From Candidatus Thalassarchaeum sp. (lineage in GTDB: Archaea; Thermoplasmatota; Poseidoniia; Poseidoniales; Thalassarchaeaceae), in assembly GCA_022449945.1 (NCBI GenBank), contig JAKURM010000008.1, positions 1 to 45,918 of the forward strand: a stretch of 45,918 nucleotides of DNA, written 5' to 3'. The translations under genes and the position numbers were made by a program. Shown here one piece after another: positions 15,905 through 24,815 of the stretch (position 1 is the stretch's first letter; every line of letters starts with the position of its first letter). The notes beneath the pieces were generated by a model. That model was not told where the DNA came from, searched no databases, and saw only the letters and a list, made by a program, of their open reading frames with translations.

Positions 15905-18562
15905 TCACGCCGTCTTGTCCGTTCTTTCGAACGATACTCCTCTTTCCTTGCCTACCTTCATTACGGTACCAGACTGCAATTCGCCCTCTTGTTCAAGGGC
16001 AGATAATGCTGCAACAACGATGCTGTTCGTGTCTATCTCGAAGAACGAACGTAGAGCTTCTCGCGAGTCTGATCTCCCGAAGCCATCGGTCCCAAGTACC
16101 ACAAATCGACCCCCGACCCAGCGCTGAATCATCTCTGGGACGGCTGCGATATAGTCGGAAGTGGCTACTGTTGGCATGCTGTCCCCAAAGCACTCAGAGA
16201 CATATGACTTAGTGGGTTTCTCTGGATTCAATCGTGTCTTCCTCTCTGATTCAAGACCCTTCCTCCTCAACTCCCCATAGGAGGTTACAGACCAGACCTC
16301 GGAGCATATTCCGTGTTCCTTTTCCAATATCGAGGCAGCCTCGAGGACGTACTTCAGAATAGGACCCGAGCCAAGCATCCGCACCTTCGGACCCTCGCCT
16401 CCCAGCTCTTGGAGAAGGTAGGCACCGCTTACTATACCCTCGTCAGACCCATCTGGCTTGGGTATCTGCTGTTGGTTCTCGTTGTAGAGCATCACGTAGT
16501 GGAACACATCGAGGTTCTGTGACCACATCTCGTCCATCCCATGCCTGATGATGGTGGATAGTTCGTATGCGTAAGCGGGATCCCAAGCCCGGCAGTGCGG
16601 GACTGCAGAGGCCATCAGAAGGCTATGGCCATCCTGGTGCTGCAGTCCCTCTCCATTGAGTGTAGTCCTCCCAGCAGTGGCGCCCATCAAGAAGCCCCTG
16701 GCCCTGGCATCAGCAGCGCTCCAAATTTGGTCTCCGACTCGCTGGAAACCGAACATTGAGTAGAACGTGTAGAAAGGCATTGTTGGAGTTCTGGCATGGG
16801 AGTATGATGTAGCGCTAGCAATCCATGATGCTATAGCTCCGGCCTCTGAGATTCCCTCTTGGAGTACCTGGCCTGATTCCGACTCCTTGTACCTCAACAA
16901 CATTGTGTGATCAACAGGAGTATACTTCTGTCCCTTAGAAGCAAATATCTCGAACTCGCTGAATAGGGGGTCCATACCGAACGTCCGACCCTCGTCAGGG
17001 ATGATAGGAACTACCTTGTCTCCGATTCCGGACTTCAAGAGATTCCGGAGTAGTCTCACGAATGCCATAGTAGTCGAGACCTCTTGGCCCTCGGGGGTTC
17101 CCTGGTCAAAGGCAGCATAGGTTTCTATCCCGGGAAGTTCAAAATCGATATGGATTGGGTCTCTAGAAGGAAGTTTTCCCCCTAGGTCCTGCCTTCTCTC
17201 GAGCAGGTAGGCCCTCTCTTCGGAGTCCTCATCTGGTGTGTAGAATGGATCATCCTGAAGCCTCGAGTCTTCGATTGGTAGGTTGAGGGCGTTCCTGTAG
17301 GCTACAATATCGTCGATTCCCATCTTCTTCTTCTGATGTGTCGAGTTCCTTCCCTCGAAGGAGTCTATTCCCCAGCCCTTCACGGTGTGAGCTAGGATTA
17401 CTGCAGGGCCTTCTGCACGTAGAGCTGCATTGTATGCAGCGAAGACCTTGATTGGGTCATGCCCGCCCCTGGTCAGGCCTTCAATATCCTCGTCTGATAG
17501 AGAGGCCCCTAGTTCCCCTAATGTTTCACTACCTGAGAACAATTCAGTTCTGAAATCAGATGTGGGCAGTGTACTGAGGCGCTGCCAGTCTCCGTCGGTA
17601 ATCTCTTCGAATCTGGAAAGGAGTTCTCCTCCCACGTCTCTTCGGAGGACCTCGTCCCAACCAGACCCCCAGATGACTTTGATTACAGTCCATCCCGCAC
17701 CTCTGTAGAGTCCCTCGAGCTCTTGGATGATCTTTGCGTTTCCTCGTACGGGCCCGTCCAGGCGCTGTAGGTTGCAGTTCACTACCACTACTAGGTTGTC
17801 TAGATTCTCTCGTCCGGCGACGGCAATCGACGCAATGGACTCGGGCTCATCCATCTCTCCGTCTCCCAAGAATACGAACACTCGACTTTCTGACGTATCG
17901 GCTAGACCCCTTTGGTGGAGGTACTTCCAGAATCTGGCCTGCATCACAGCTCCTAGGGGACCGAGTCCCATTGAAACGGTGGGGTACTCCCAGAAATCAC
18001 TCATCAGACGAGGATGCGGGTATGATGAAAGGCCATCTTCAAAAGCCTCCTGCCTGAAGTTTGAGACCTGTTCCCTAGAAATCCGGCCCTCTATGAAAGC
18101 CCTAGCATAAATCCCAGGACTTGCGTGTCCCTGAACATATACCGCGTCTCCGATTCCGTTGTTCTCCTTTCCTCTGAAGACATGATTGAAGCCGACTTCG
18201 TATAGTGTGGAGCTTGATGCGTAAGTGGAAATATGCCCTCCAATTCCGTCCATCCTTCGGTTAGCATCGGACACCATCAATGCCGCGTTCCATAGGATTG
18301 AATTCTGTATAGACCTCTCAATTCCGAGATTTCCCGGATATGGCGGCTGCTGTTCAAGTGATATGGAGTTCAAGTAAGGGGTTCTCGATGGTGGCCTGAT
18401 AGGGACATTCAGAGAACTGGCCTCCGCCATCAGCTCTTGGAGTAGCATCCTAGCCCTCTCCACGCCCTGTGAAGATACCACAGAACGCAGTGCCTCCAGC
18501 CACTCATCTGTCTCCTCCGGGTCGGCGTCCGGGAGTCTCTGGCGTGGTTCTGGAGGGGTCAT
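15905..18562 (-). CDS. aceE: Pyruvate dehydrogenase E1, homodimeric AceE type
   Basis: The thiamine-diphosphate enzyme that decarboxylates pyruvate in the pyruvate dehydrogenase complex. The 885-residue product has the AceE N-terminus (DADPEETDEWLEALRSVVSS, then GVERARMLLQELMAEA), the EQQPPYPGNLGIERSIQNSI block, QGHASPGIYARAFIEGR, SSYPHPRLMSDFWEYPTVSMGLGPLGA, and the ThDP motif GDGEMDEPES...VVVVNCNLQRLDGPVRGN. Length and order match E. coli AceE (887 residues). The frame is open 39 codons upstream, but homology starts at the ATG at 18562 and upstream codons overlap the acetyltransferase gene. AceE is typical of Proteobacteria and Actinobacteria and unusual in archaea, which mostly use pyruvate:ferredoxin oxidoreductase. 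No E2 or E3 gene is present in this window. Confidence 0.95.
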   Translation of the reverse strand: MTPPEPRQRLPDADPEETDEWLEALRSVVSSQGVERARMLLQELMAEASSLNVPIRPPSRTPYLNSISLEQQPPYPGNLGIERSIQNSILWNAALMVSDANRRMDGIGGHISTYASSSTLYEVGFNHVFRGKENNGIGDAVYVQGHASPGIYARAFIEGRISREQVSNFRQEAFEDGLSSYPHPRLMSDFWEYPTVSMGLGPLGAVMQARFWKYLHQRGLADTSESRVFVFLGDGEMDEPESIASIAVAGRENLDNLVVVVNCNLQRLDGPVRGNAKIIQELEGLYRGAGWTVIKVIWGSGWDEVLRRDVGGELLSRFEEITDGDWQRLSTLPTSDFRTELFSGSETLGELGASLSDEDIEGLTRGGHDPIKVFAAYNAALRAEGPAVILAHTVKGWGIDSFEGRNSTHQKKKMGIDDIVAYRNALNLPIEDSRLQDDPFYTPDEDSEERAYLLERRQDLGGKLPSRDPIHIDFELPGIETYAAFDQGTPEGQEVSTTMAFVRLLRNLLKSGIGDKVVPIIPDEGRTFGMDPLFSEFEIFASKGQKYTPVDHTMLLRYKESESGQVLQEGISEAGAIASWIASATSYSHARTPTMPFYTFYSMFGFQRVGDQIWSAADARARGFLMGATAGRTTLNGEGLQHQDGHSLLMASAVPHCRAWDPAYAYELSTIIRHGMDEMWSQNLDVFHYVMLYNENQQQIPKPDGSDEGIVSGAYLLQELGGEGPKVRMLGSGPILKYVLEAASILEKEHGICSEVWSVTSYGELRRKGLESERKTRLNPEKPTKSYVSECFGDSMPTVATSDYIAAVPEMIQRWVGGRFVVLGTDGFGRSDSREALRSFFEIDTNSIVVAALSALEQEGELQSGTVMKVGKERGVSFERTDKTA

Positions 18563-18636
18563 GAAGTCACAACTGCCGTTTGGGGCAGAATATCGAGTCG
18601 AGGCGTGTTTATTGAATGGGTCGTCAGGTGTGCCTG

Positions 18637-19221
18637 TCAAGTAGGCCCTAGCCCCGGACCGACCTGAATTACGTGACACTCGTGAAGGGTCCTTATTCCT
18701 GCTACTGTGATTGCCACATCGCCTGAAACACTTCGCTGACCACCCCAGTTACGAACTGCACGCAAAACGGTGTTCTTCCCTGGCAAATTGTTGGGATCAA
18801 CCTTCAGTTCTACAGTAACCCTGTCAACCTTTCCAAGCCAGTGAAGCACTGCATCGATGCTCTTCCGTGCGATTCCATGCTGTTGTTCCGAACTCCTGAC
18901 CCAATATCCCAAATTCCAGACAGCATCGTCTGATCTGGTTACTCTGTCGAATCCTACAAGACCCATGACGTATCCATCCCATGGCCTCACCATAGACCAA
19001 TGGTGTAGCATGCCGGCTCTCCCTTTGCGCTCGGTGTCTTCGATAAAGTCCCGAATCTGTGGATTGGCTTCCTTGTCGGGGTTTATCCATGGCATTGCCC
19101 TGATTACATCAGGCCAAGTCTCTTCGAAGGCCTCGATGATTTCTGAGACATGGGACATTGATGCGGGCCTGAGGACCAGCCCCTCGTCGATTTGGATTGA
19201 TGATGTTGCCCTCCTGGACAT
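18637..19221 (-). CDS. GNAT-family N-acetyltransferase
   Basis: A 194-residue protein with the RimJ/RimL-like GNAT pattern: an N-terminal GLVLRPASMSHVSEIIEAFEETWPDV segment (beta-1/alpha-1), a central GYVMGLVGFDRV strand, WNLGYWVRSSEQQHGIARKSIDAVLHWL (beta-4, the acetyl-CoA pyrophosphate loop and alpha-3) and VELKVDPNNLPGKNTVLRAVRNWGG. The Q/R-x-x-G-x-A/G acetyl-CoA loop is represented by QQHGIARKS. The substrate cannot be told; ribosomal protein N-termini and small molecules are both possible for this branch. The ATG at 19221 is chosen because the family homology begins about a dozen residues later; ATGs at 19248 or further upstream remain possible. It lies between the zinc-ribbon protein and aceE on the same strand. 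Confidence 0.75.
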   Translation of the reverse strand: MSRRATSSIQIDEGLVLRPASMSHVSEIIEAFEETWPDVIRAMPWINPDKEANPQIRDFIEDTERKGRAGMLHHWSMVRPWDGYVMGLVGFDRVTRSDDAVWNLGYWVRSSEQQHGIARKSIDAVLHWLGKVDRVTVELKVDPNNLPGKNTVLRAVRNWGGQRSVSGDVAITVAGIRTLHECHVIQVGPGLGPT

Positions 19222-19273
19222 GTTTCTCTGGGGTTGGCTGCGTCGCATCAGCCCTGCGGTAGTCACTCTTTGG

Positions 19274-20416
19274 TTAAGAACTAAGTTTTTCCCGGGCATT
19301 TGCAATATCTTGATCCCCTGGATGTGCTTCACTTGCTGATTCAATCATGCTAATTGCCTCCCTGTTCCTTCCTACTGACATTAGTAGTCTGCCCACGGAG
19401 TACACCAATGAGGTACGGTTCCCCAGATGTGGTCCGACCTCATCGAGAAGGACGGTTGCTTCCGCTGTGTTCTGTTCCTTGGCTGCTCGAATAGCGGCTT
19501 GAAGTTGCCTGTAGATGTCCGCAGCGGGCCACTCTTCCTGCTGGTGCCACGGCCAGAACGACCTGTCTTCTTCAGTTTCTGCATCGTTGACTTCTGGGGG
19601 CTTCGGTTCTGGTAGATCCATCGGAGCTGGAGGCAGGGGAGGGGGGGGTTCCTCGTCCTTGGAAACTGGTACCGAGGAGATTCTCGGGATTGGCAAGTCC
19701 ACGGGTGCCGGTGGGATAGAGGGTGATGCGTCTGGAGCAGGTGGTGTTTCTTCGGTCGGTTCCTCGAGGGTATTTTCCCCGAATGCAAATTCGGCCTCGA
19801 ACTCGTCCACCTTCCCATCTCCGTCGAAGTCGGCGGGGTCTGAAACTGGCAACCCGCCCGATGGCTTTGGCCAACCGTTTGAATCCGGAACTTCGCTTGC
19901 TGAAACGACCTCGACAATATCTGGAGTGTCCGCAGTGGGTTGGATGAGTTCCACTGTCTGCAAGTCCAGTGGCTCATCGGGCTCTGTTGCCTCTTTTTCA
20001 TCGGGAACGTCGAATTTCTGAACAAAGGCAGGGATGTCAGCAGCAGTGAGTTCGTATTCTTCTTCCTCTGTTTCGGGGCTAGTGGATATTGATTGGAAAG
20101 CTGGGGTGCTGCTCAGAACTATCTGTTCATCTTCCCCGTATTGTGCAACCTCGATTGTGACATCATCCATTGAGAATGCGGTGGGAATGTGCTCCTCTTC
20201 GCTCTCTTCTTCCTGGATTTCACTCATTAGTTGGTCAAGAAGGTCAGAAGATTCGCTGTCTTCGAGTCCGGGGTCTTGTTCGAAAGCAGCCTTGTCGAGC
20301 TGGTAGTAGCACCTAGTGCAGACCCTGGTTCCTTGCTGGTTCCTGTGCTGGCAAGATGGGCATGGAACCCCAAGATTCTGATTGCTGCGCCATGACTTGA
20401 ATTTATCGAAGACCAA
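19274..20416 (-). CDS. Zinc-ribbon protein with acidic linker, EF-hand loop and TPR-like end
   Basis: A 380-residue protein of unknown function with a mosaic layout. Residues 19-36 form a zinc ribbon (C19-x2-C22 and C33-x2-C36). Residues 45-190 are highly acidic and probably disordered. Residues 196-207 (DFDGDGKVDEFE) match the EF-hand calcium loop at every ligand position (D1, D3, D5, G6, V8, D9, E12). A proline-rich linker follows (PPPPLPPAPMDLPEPKPPE). The last 80 residues form a helical repeat (QLQAAIRAAKEQNTAEATVLLDE ... SMIESASEAHPGDQDIANA) resembling TPRs. No signal peptide or membrane segment is visible. This looks like a scaffold or adaptor. It is divergent from the helicase at 20544 across 127 bp. 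Confidence 0.7.
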   Translation of the reverse strand: MVFDKFKSWRSNQNLGVPCPSCQHRNQQGTRVCTRCYYQLDKAAFEQDPGLEDSESSDLLDQLMSEIQEEESEEEHIPTAFSMDDVTIEVAQYGEDEQIVLSSTPAFQSISTSPETEEEEYELTAADIPAFVQKFDVPDEKEATEPDEPLDLQTVELIQPTADTPDIVEVVSASEVPDSNGWPKPSGGLPVSDPADFDGDGKVDEFEAEFAFGENTLEEPTEETPPAPDASPSIPPAPVDLPIPRISSVPVSKDEEPPPPLPPAPMDLPEPKPPEVNDAETEEDRSFWPWHQQEEWPAADIYRQLQAAIRAAKEQNTAEATVLLDEVGPHLGNRTSLVYSVGRLLMSVGRNREAISMIESASEAHPGDQDIANAREKLSS

Positions 20417-20543
20417 GTCCCAACCCCCTCGGACGTTCTGCTCGGTGGAGCCACGCGTATAACTCTCACCCGAATTAGTTGGGGGTGCGTTTGTATGCTT
20501 TCAGTCAGGCAATCGTGATAGGTCCGCTTCTAGACGGGAGCGC

Positions 20544-22472
20544 GTGGTCGAAGCGGGAAAGTATGTACCTGCACGTTTCAAACGTAGTCAGGACCACCAT
20601 GAGGCGTTTCTAAGACTAATTCGCTGGGAACTGGATGACGAGTTGGCAATCACTGAGGAAAGGCTCAGAAAATGGCCCGAAGCCAGGCTTCGTGCCAATG
20701 GAATTGCATTATTTGGGCTGAATGCTAAGCCTGACGGTTGGTTGTTTGGGCAGAGGATTGTGAAGCTAAGAAATTCCACAGGAGGGACCTTCGGAAGTCA
20801 TCGTTTCAGACAGGGTGACATTGTGATGCTAAGCCGTTCAAGCCCGCTGACTGAAAAGCCAATTGAGGCAATTGTTAGCAAAGGCGGTAGGAACTCGATC
20901 AGGATAGTCATGCCTGAAATCCCCCAAGGACTCAGAAGAGGGACTTGGAGGATGGATAGAGGGGCGAATAGAGTCGCATTTGATAGGATGAGGGATGCCT
21001 TGAATTCAGTCTTCGAGGAAGATGGTGGAGCCCCCTTGAGGGACCTGTTGCTGGGAACTGTGCACGACCCGTCAGGGACTGCGTCCCTAATTCCCGAATT
21101 GGGTGGTGCAAAACTAGCAAGGGTGATCCTACCTAGTGATCTAAACGAGGCCCAGAGGAATGCGGCGGAGGCGGCTATTTGCAGTAGGCTGGCCCTTGTC
21201 CAAGGACCCCCCGGGACTGGGAAAACACATACTGCAGTCAGGATTCTCGAAGCCTGGGCAACACAAGATATAGGCACAATATTGGCTGTTGCAGACTCAA
21301 ACGTGGCTGTAGACAACTTGCTCGAGGGGCTATTAAGCAAGAATATCCGGGCAGTGAGGTTGGGTCAGCCAGTCAAGGTAAGGGAGGGATTGAGGAACGC
21401 CACCATGGATGCCATGATGGAAAGCCATCCTCTCAGGAGGGATCTGCTAGAAAATATTGAGCTCAACGAGAAACTGGCAAGAAGGATCAAGGGAATGAGG
21501 GGCGGTAAGGACAAGGGGCTTGCACACAGGGACTTGAGCAAGGGTTGGAAGGAAGTGCGGAGGATTGAGTCCCAGATGAGAGATGACATCCTTGATCGTG
21601 CCCAAGTACTATGTTGCACATGTATTGGTTCGGGGCACGAACTATTGGATGGTAGGAGGTTTGTCCGAGTTCTAATCGACGAGGCTACTCAGGCTACGGA
21701 GCCAGCAACACTTGTTCCCCTGGTCAGGGGGGCCCGGCAGGCGGTCCTGATTGGAGATCACAATCAGCTTCCTCCCACGGTTATTTCCAGAAGGGCAGAG
21801 GGAGGTGGCCTAGGCCGATCATTATTCGAAAGGCTGGTCGAAATGGGGTTGCAACCCTTCGTTCTTAATACTCAGTACAGGATGCATCCATCAATTTCTC
21901 TGTTTCCGAATTCACAATTCTACGGAGGGATTCTCGAGGATGGTGTCTCTGAGTCTGAAAGGATGGCCCCCTCTGGACTACTTTGGCCAGATTGGGATAG
22001 GCCTGTTGCATTCCTACCAGTAGGTGGAGCGGAGGTCCTTTCGCCCGATGGAGCTTCAAAAGAGAATCCTGAGGAGGTTGCCTGGGTTGTGAAAATCCTC
22101 ATTGATCTACTAAATCCAGGTGATTTGGCGATATCGGACATAGGTATTGTTACGCCCTACGCGGGACAAGTCAGAGCGATTAGAGACAGCATCCCAGAGA
22201 GTCTCCAAAGTGTTGAGGTGAGGACAGTTGATGGTTATCAAGGACGTGAAAAGGACGTCATAATATTCTCCTGTGTTCGTTCGAACAAAGACGGGAACGT
22301 GGGGTTCCTTTCAGATGCAAGGAGGTTGAATGTGGCCATAACTAGGGCCAGGAGAGGCCTGGTAGTAGTTGGGGACCCTGATACTCTGAGGTGTGACCCG
22401 AACTGGGGGGCCTGGCTAGAACATATTAGAAGTAGAAATCTAGAGGCTTGGCACCTGCTTGGAACCGCCTGA
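20544..22472 (+). CDS. UPF1/IGHMBP2-like superfamily 1 helicase
   Basis: A DNA/RNA helicase of the UPF1-like SF1B group, 642 residues. Visible motifs in order: a beta-barrel-like N-terminus (residues 45-125), Q-motif NEAQRNAAEAA (201), Walker A VQGPPGTGKTHTAV (221-228), motif Ia AVADSNVAVDNLLEGL, Walker B VLIDEATQATEPATL, motif III IGDHNQLPPTVIS, motif IV LNTQYRMHPSIS, motif V VRTVDGYQGREKDVIIFSCVRSN and motif VI VAITRARRGLVVVGD. This is the arrangement of IGHMBP2/SMUBP-2 and Dna2 helicase domains, without a nuclease domain. The start is a GTG at 20544. It heads a plus-strand run helicase-RDD-YrdC-map with gaps of 9 and 7 bp and one overlap, so co-transcription is likely. Confidence 0.9.
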   Translation: MVEAGKYVPARFKRSQDHHEAFLRLIRWELDDELAITEERLRKWPEARLRANGIALFGLNAKPDGWLFGQRIVKLRNSTGGTFGSHRFRQGDIVMLSRSSPLTEKPIEAIVSKGGRNSIRIVMPEIPQGLRRGTWRMDRGANRVAFDRMRDALNSVFEEDGGAPLRDLLLGTVHDPSGTASLIPELGGAKLARVILPSDLNEAQRNAAEAAICSRLALVQGPPGTGKTHTAVRILEAWATQDIGTILAVADSNVAVDNLLEGLLSKNIRAVRLGQPVKVREGLRNATMDAMMESHPLRRDLLENIELNEKLARRIKGMRGGKDKGLAHRDLSKGWKEVRRIESQMRDDILDRAQVLCCTCIGSGHELLDGRRFVRVLIDEATQATEPATLVPLVRGARQAVLIGDHNQLPPTVISRRAEGGGLGRSLFERLVEMGLQPFVLNTQYRMHPSISLFPNSQFYGGILEDGVSESERMAPSGLLWPDWDRPVAFLPVGGAEVLSPDGASKENPEEVAWVVKILIDLLNPGDLAISDIGIVTPYAGQVRAIRDSIPESLQSVEVRTVDGYQGREKDVIIFSCVRSNKDGNVGFLSDARRLNVAITRARRGLVVVGDPDTLRCDPNWGAWLEHIRSRNLEAWHLLGTA

Positions 22473-22481
22473 GGTCGTATT

Positions 22482-23051
22482 ATGTCCGATCACGAATCTC
22501 CAATTTCAATCCAGGGAGGCGGAACCCTGGCCAAGGCAATTGTGTCACAGGGTGAGCACTGGTCCGTTCCTGATGGAGCGATATTGGCCTCTTGGATGTT
22601 GAGAGTTGCAGCTTTCTTGGTGGATGTGGTAATAGTGAACTCAGTTCTGATGTTGATTTCTCGTAAGGAAATTGTGAATGCATGGAACCTATCCCTCTGG
22701 AATTCGGCTGACTTCCACTATGCTCTTGCATTCTCCGTGACCATTTTGGCTAGTCATTGGCTTTACTGGAGATTAACCGGATTGGCATACTCTAGATCAC
22801 TTGGACAGAAGATGTTTGGCATTGCTGTCGTCTGCGACGACGGTTCCGCTGTTACGAGCAAGATGTGGGATAGGCGTGCAGCGGGAAAGCTGCTCTACCT
22901 ACTTCCATTGGTAAACTTGTACTTCGCAGTTTACGAAATTGCACGTATTTCTCAGAGGCATACTCATCAGTCCAACTTGGATCTGAAAGTAGGGACCATA
23001 GTTGCTCAGGCGGAGTCTCTTCCCCCGGCCAGTAGGCGTCACATTAGGTAG
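22482..23051 (+). CDS. RDD-family membrane protein
   Basis: A 189-residue integral membrane protein. The RDD signature is seen as WMLRVAAFLVDVVIVNSVLM (R near the start of helix 1, D inside it), followed by a second helix (YALAFSVTILASHWLYWRLTG) and the family's R-SLGQKMFGIAVVCDDGSAVT turn. A third helix is GKLLYLLPLVNLYFAVYEI. About 40 hydrophilic residues precede helix 1. RDD proteins have been linked to ion transport in some bacteria, but most are uncharacterised; no substrate is inferred here. It starts 9 bp after the helicase stop and is followed 7 bp later by the YrdC-like gene. Confidence 0.8.
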   Translation: MSDHESPISIQGGGTLAKAIVSQGEHWSVPDGAILASWMLRVAAFLVDVVIVNSVLMLISRKEIVNAWNLSLWNSADFHYALAFSVTILASHWLYWRLTGLAYSRSLGQKMFGIAVVCDDGSAVTSKMWDRRAAGKLLYLLPLVNLYFAVYEIARISQRHTHQSNLDLKVGTIVAQAESLPPASRRHIR

Positions 23052-23058
23052 GAATTTG

Positions 23059-23661
23059 ATGGACGAAGTGGTTGAAAGCGCGAAATCTGGGAGTTGCGTG
23101 GTCTATCCTACCTCTACCCTTCCTGCTCTTGGGTGCATCCCAGAGAAATTTGCATTGGACGAGTTGTTTTCCATCAAAAGAAGATCTGCGAGTTCTCCTG
23201 TTAGCCTGGGAGTTGCAGATATCGATCAGGCAAAAGAATTCGTGGAGGTCCCCGACGACGTATTGCATATCCTCGAGTCTTTTCCCAGGGGTTCGCTGAG
23301 CATCATCCTTCGTGCTCACGAAAAGATGGACGCGCGCCTTGGAGGTGAAAACGTTGCAATCAGAGTTGTTTCGCATCCGAAGGCTAGGAAACTATTGAGG
23401 AGGACAGGAGCACTGACTGCAACTAGCGCAAATATCAGTGGAGAAGAGCCGTTGAACGACTGTGTCGAAGCAGCATCTGCAATTTCATCTCCTGAAAAGG
23501 AGATTGTTGCCCTAGAAGGTAACTGTGAAGGTGGTGCTCCCAGTACTTTGATAGCATGGCATACGGTCTGTGGTACACCTGAGTCGCTAAGCATCAGGGT
23601 TGTAAGAGAGGGAAAGATAAGTTCAGAGGACGTGTTATCATGGTGGAAGAGAGTGACCTGA
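23059..23661 (+). CDS. YrdC/Sua5-type threonylcarbamoyl-AMP synthase
   Basis: Predicted enzyme making threonylcarbamoyl-AMP from threonine, bicarbonate and ATP, the first step of the universal t6A modification at A37 of ANN-decoding tRNAs. The 200-residue product shows the YrdC fold landmarks: VVYPTSTLPALGCIP (normally YPTeTvYGLG), the KRRSASSPVSLGVAD lysine/arginine-rich ATP-binding segment, PRGSLSIILRA (normally PGP-T), IRVVSHPKARKLL and TATSANISGEEP. Some residues differ from the consensus (LPALGC for YGLGC; PRGS for PGPfT), so it may be a diverged paralogue. The ATG at 23059, preceded by a GGTAGGAA ribosome-binding stretch, is preferred over an upstream in-frame start inside the RDD gene. 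It overlaps map by 22 bp. Confidence 0.75.
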   Translation: MDEVVESAKSGSCVVYPTSTLPALGCIPEKFALDELFSIKRRSASSPVSLGVADIDQAKEFVEVPDDVLHILESFPRGSLSIILRAHEKMDARLGGENVAIRVVSHPKARKLLRRTGALTATSANISGEEPLNDCVEAASAISSPEKEIVALEGNCEGGAPSTLIAWHTVCGTPESLSIRVVREGKISSEDVLSWWKRVT

Positions 23662-24653
23662 AACAGTGGAGGGATGCCGGCCATGTTGCTAGGAGAACCT
23701 TAGAGGGCATCAAGGGAGAAATCATTGCTGGAAAGCAGTGGTCTGAGGTAATTGACTCGGCTGAGAGGTTCATCAGAAGACATGGTGGGAAAGCCGCCTT
23801 CCCTGTCACGATTTCAGTAAACGATATGGCCGCACATTTCACCTCACACACGGAAGAAATTCCCCCAGATGGATTCGAAGGTGAGATGGTCTTCCAGAAG
23901 GGCGACCTAGTAAAGTTAGATGTTGGAGTGCACATCAAAGGAGCCTTGGGGGACAATGCATTGACTGTTGAAGTGGGGAATGGGGGGCTACATACAGAAC
24001 AGATCAAAGCAGCCAAGGAAGCAAGAGATGCAGCCATTGAAAAATTGCACCCGGGGACTCCATGGCACGAAGTCGGGCAAGCTGCTCATCAGGCTTCTTC
24101 TGATGCTGGTTTCGAGCCTATCAGTAACCTATGTGGACACCAGATGGAGAGGTGGAGCTTGCACACTGGACTGTCGGTACCAATGTATGCATGTGGACCG
24201 AAAAACCCCTCGTTCAAGGGCGAGGTTGAGGTTGGTGGTGTGTACGCGATCGAGCCATTCAACACTACCGGATCATCCGGGATGATTGAGAATGTTCCAC
24301 CCGCTGGATCTTCAAACATTTTGAGAGTGACTGGTAACGTGAAGATTAGGAAGGCACTAACAAAGGGCAAGCTAAAGCCACTGGGTGCAACGATGGCCAG
24401 ATACATCGAGGAGCGTTACAACACATTGCCCTTCGCAGAAAGATGGGCATACCCACTACTAAGCAAGCCCTTCCCGGAGGAGAGCGAAGAGGCTCTAAGG
24501 AGAAAATGGAAGGCTCTCGTCAAAAAGCTGACCTCGATTAGATTTCTTGAGGTATACTCGGCCCTCAGAGATGTCGATGGCGGCCTAGTTGGACAATTCG
24601 AGCACACCGCTTACATCACCGATGGCGGACCAGAAGTCCTTACCGTGGAATAA
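23640..24653 (+). CDS. map: Methionine aminopeptidase, type II
   Basis: Removes the initiator methionine from nascent proteins; a two-metal pita-bread enzyme. In the 337-residue product all five metal ligands can be placed: D in VKLDVGVH, D in ALGDNALTVEV, H in LCGHQMERW, E in VYAIEPFNTTG and E in VGQFEHTAYIT. The insert of about 60 residues between the fourth and fifth ligand (RKALTKGKLKPLGAT ... RKWKALVKKLTSIRF) is the helical subdomain that defines type II, archaeal/eukaryotic enzymes. The N-terminus MVEESDLKQWRDAGHVARRTLEGIK is typical. The start overlaps the end of the YrdC-like gene by 22 bp, indicating translational coupling. It is the last gene of the helicase-RDD-YrdC-map run and faces the convergent transporter gene. 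Confidence 0.95.
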   Translation: MVEESDLKQWRDAGHVARRTLEGIKGEIIAGKQWSEVIDSAERFIRRHGGKAAFPVTISVNDMAAHFTSHTEEIPPDGFEGEMVFQKGDLVKLDVGVHIKGALGDNALTVEVGNGGLHTEQIKAAKEARDAAIEKLHPGTPWHEVGQAAHQASSDAGFEPISNLCGHQMERWSLHTGLSVPMYACGPKNPSFKGEVEVGGVYAIEPFNTTGSSGMIENVPPAGSSNILRVTGNVKIRKALTKGKLKPLGATMARYIEERYNTLPFAERWAYPLLSKPFPEESEEALRRKWKALVKKLTSIRFLEVYSALRDVDGGLVGQFEHTAYITDGGPEVLTVE

Positions 24654-24733
24654 AGGGGCATTTTTCCTCGAAATGGAATAGAATTACGAATATCTTCACA
24701 ACGATTAACTATTGCCGGCCCCCTGATGTTACC

Positions 24734-24797
24734 GTACAGGACGAAAGGTTCTCGCTGAGTGCATCCCATCCCCTCGCTATTATCTCTCGCCCTGTAC
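24734..24797. repeat. Inverted repeat in the convergent map/eamA gap
   Basis: GTACAGGACGA at 24734-24744 is complementary to TCGCCCTGTAC at 24787-24797, with 7 plus 3 pairs around one mismatch and a 42-nt interior. It could fold in transcripts of either strand. The outer stem is tRNA-like in length, but no T-loop or anticodon arm can be drawn. It could be a bidirectional 3'-end structure for the two converging genes or a small RNA. The rest of this 162-bp gap shows nothing I recognise. Confidence 0.4.
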
Positions 24798-24815
24798 ACC
24801 TTTATGGGTTAGCAG

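Noticed and set aside
18563-18679. N-terminal extension of AceE
   Set aside because: The 39 extra codons overlap the acetyltransferase gene and have no counterpart in AceE proteins.
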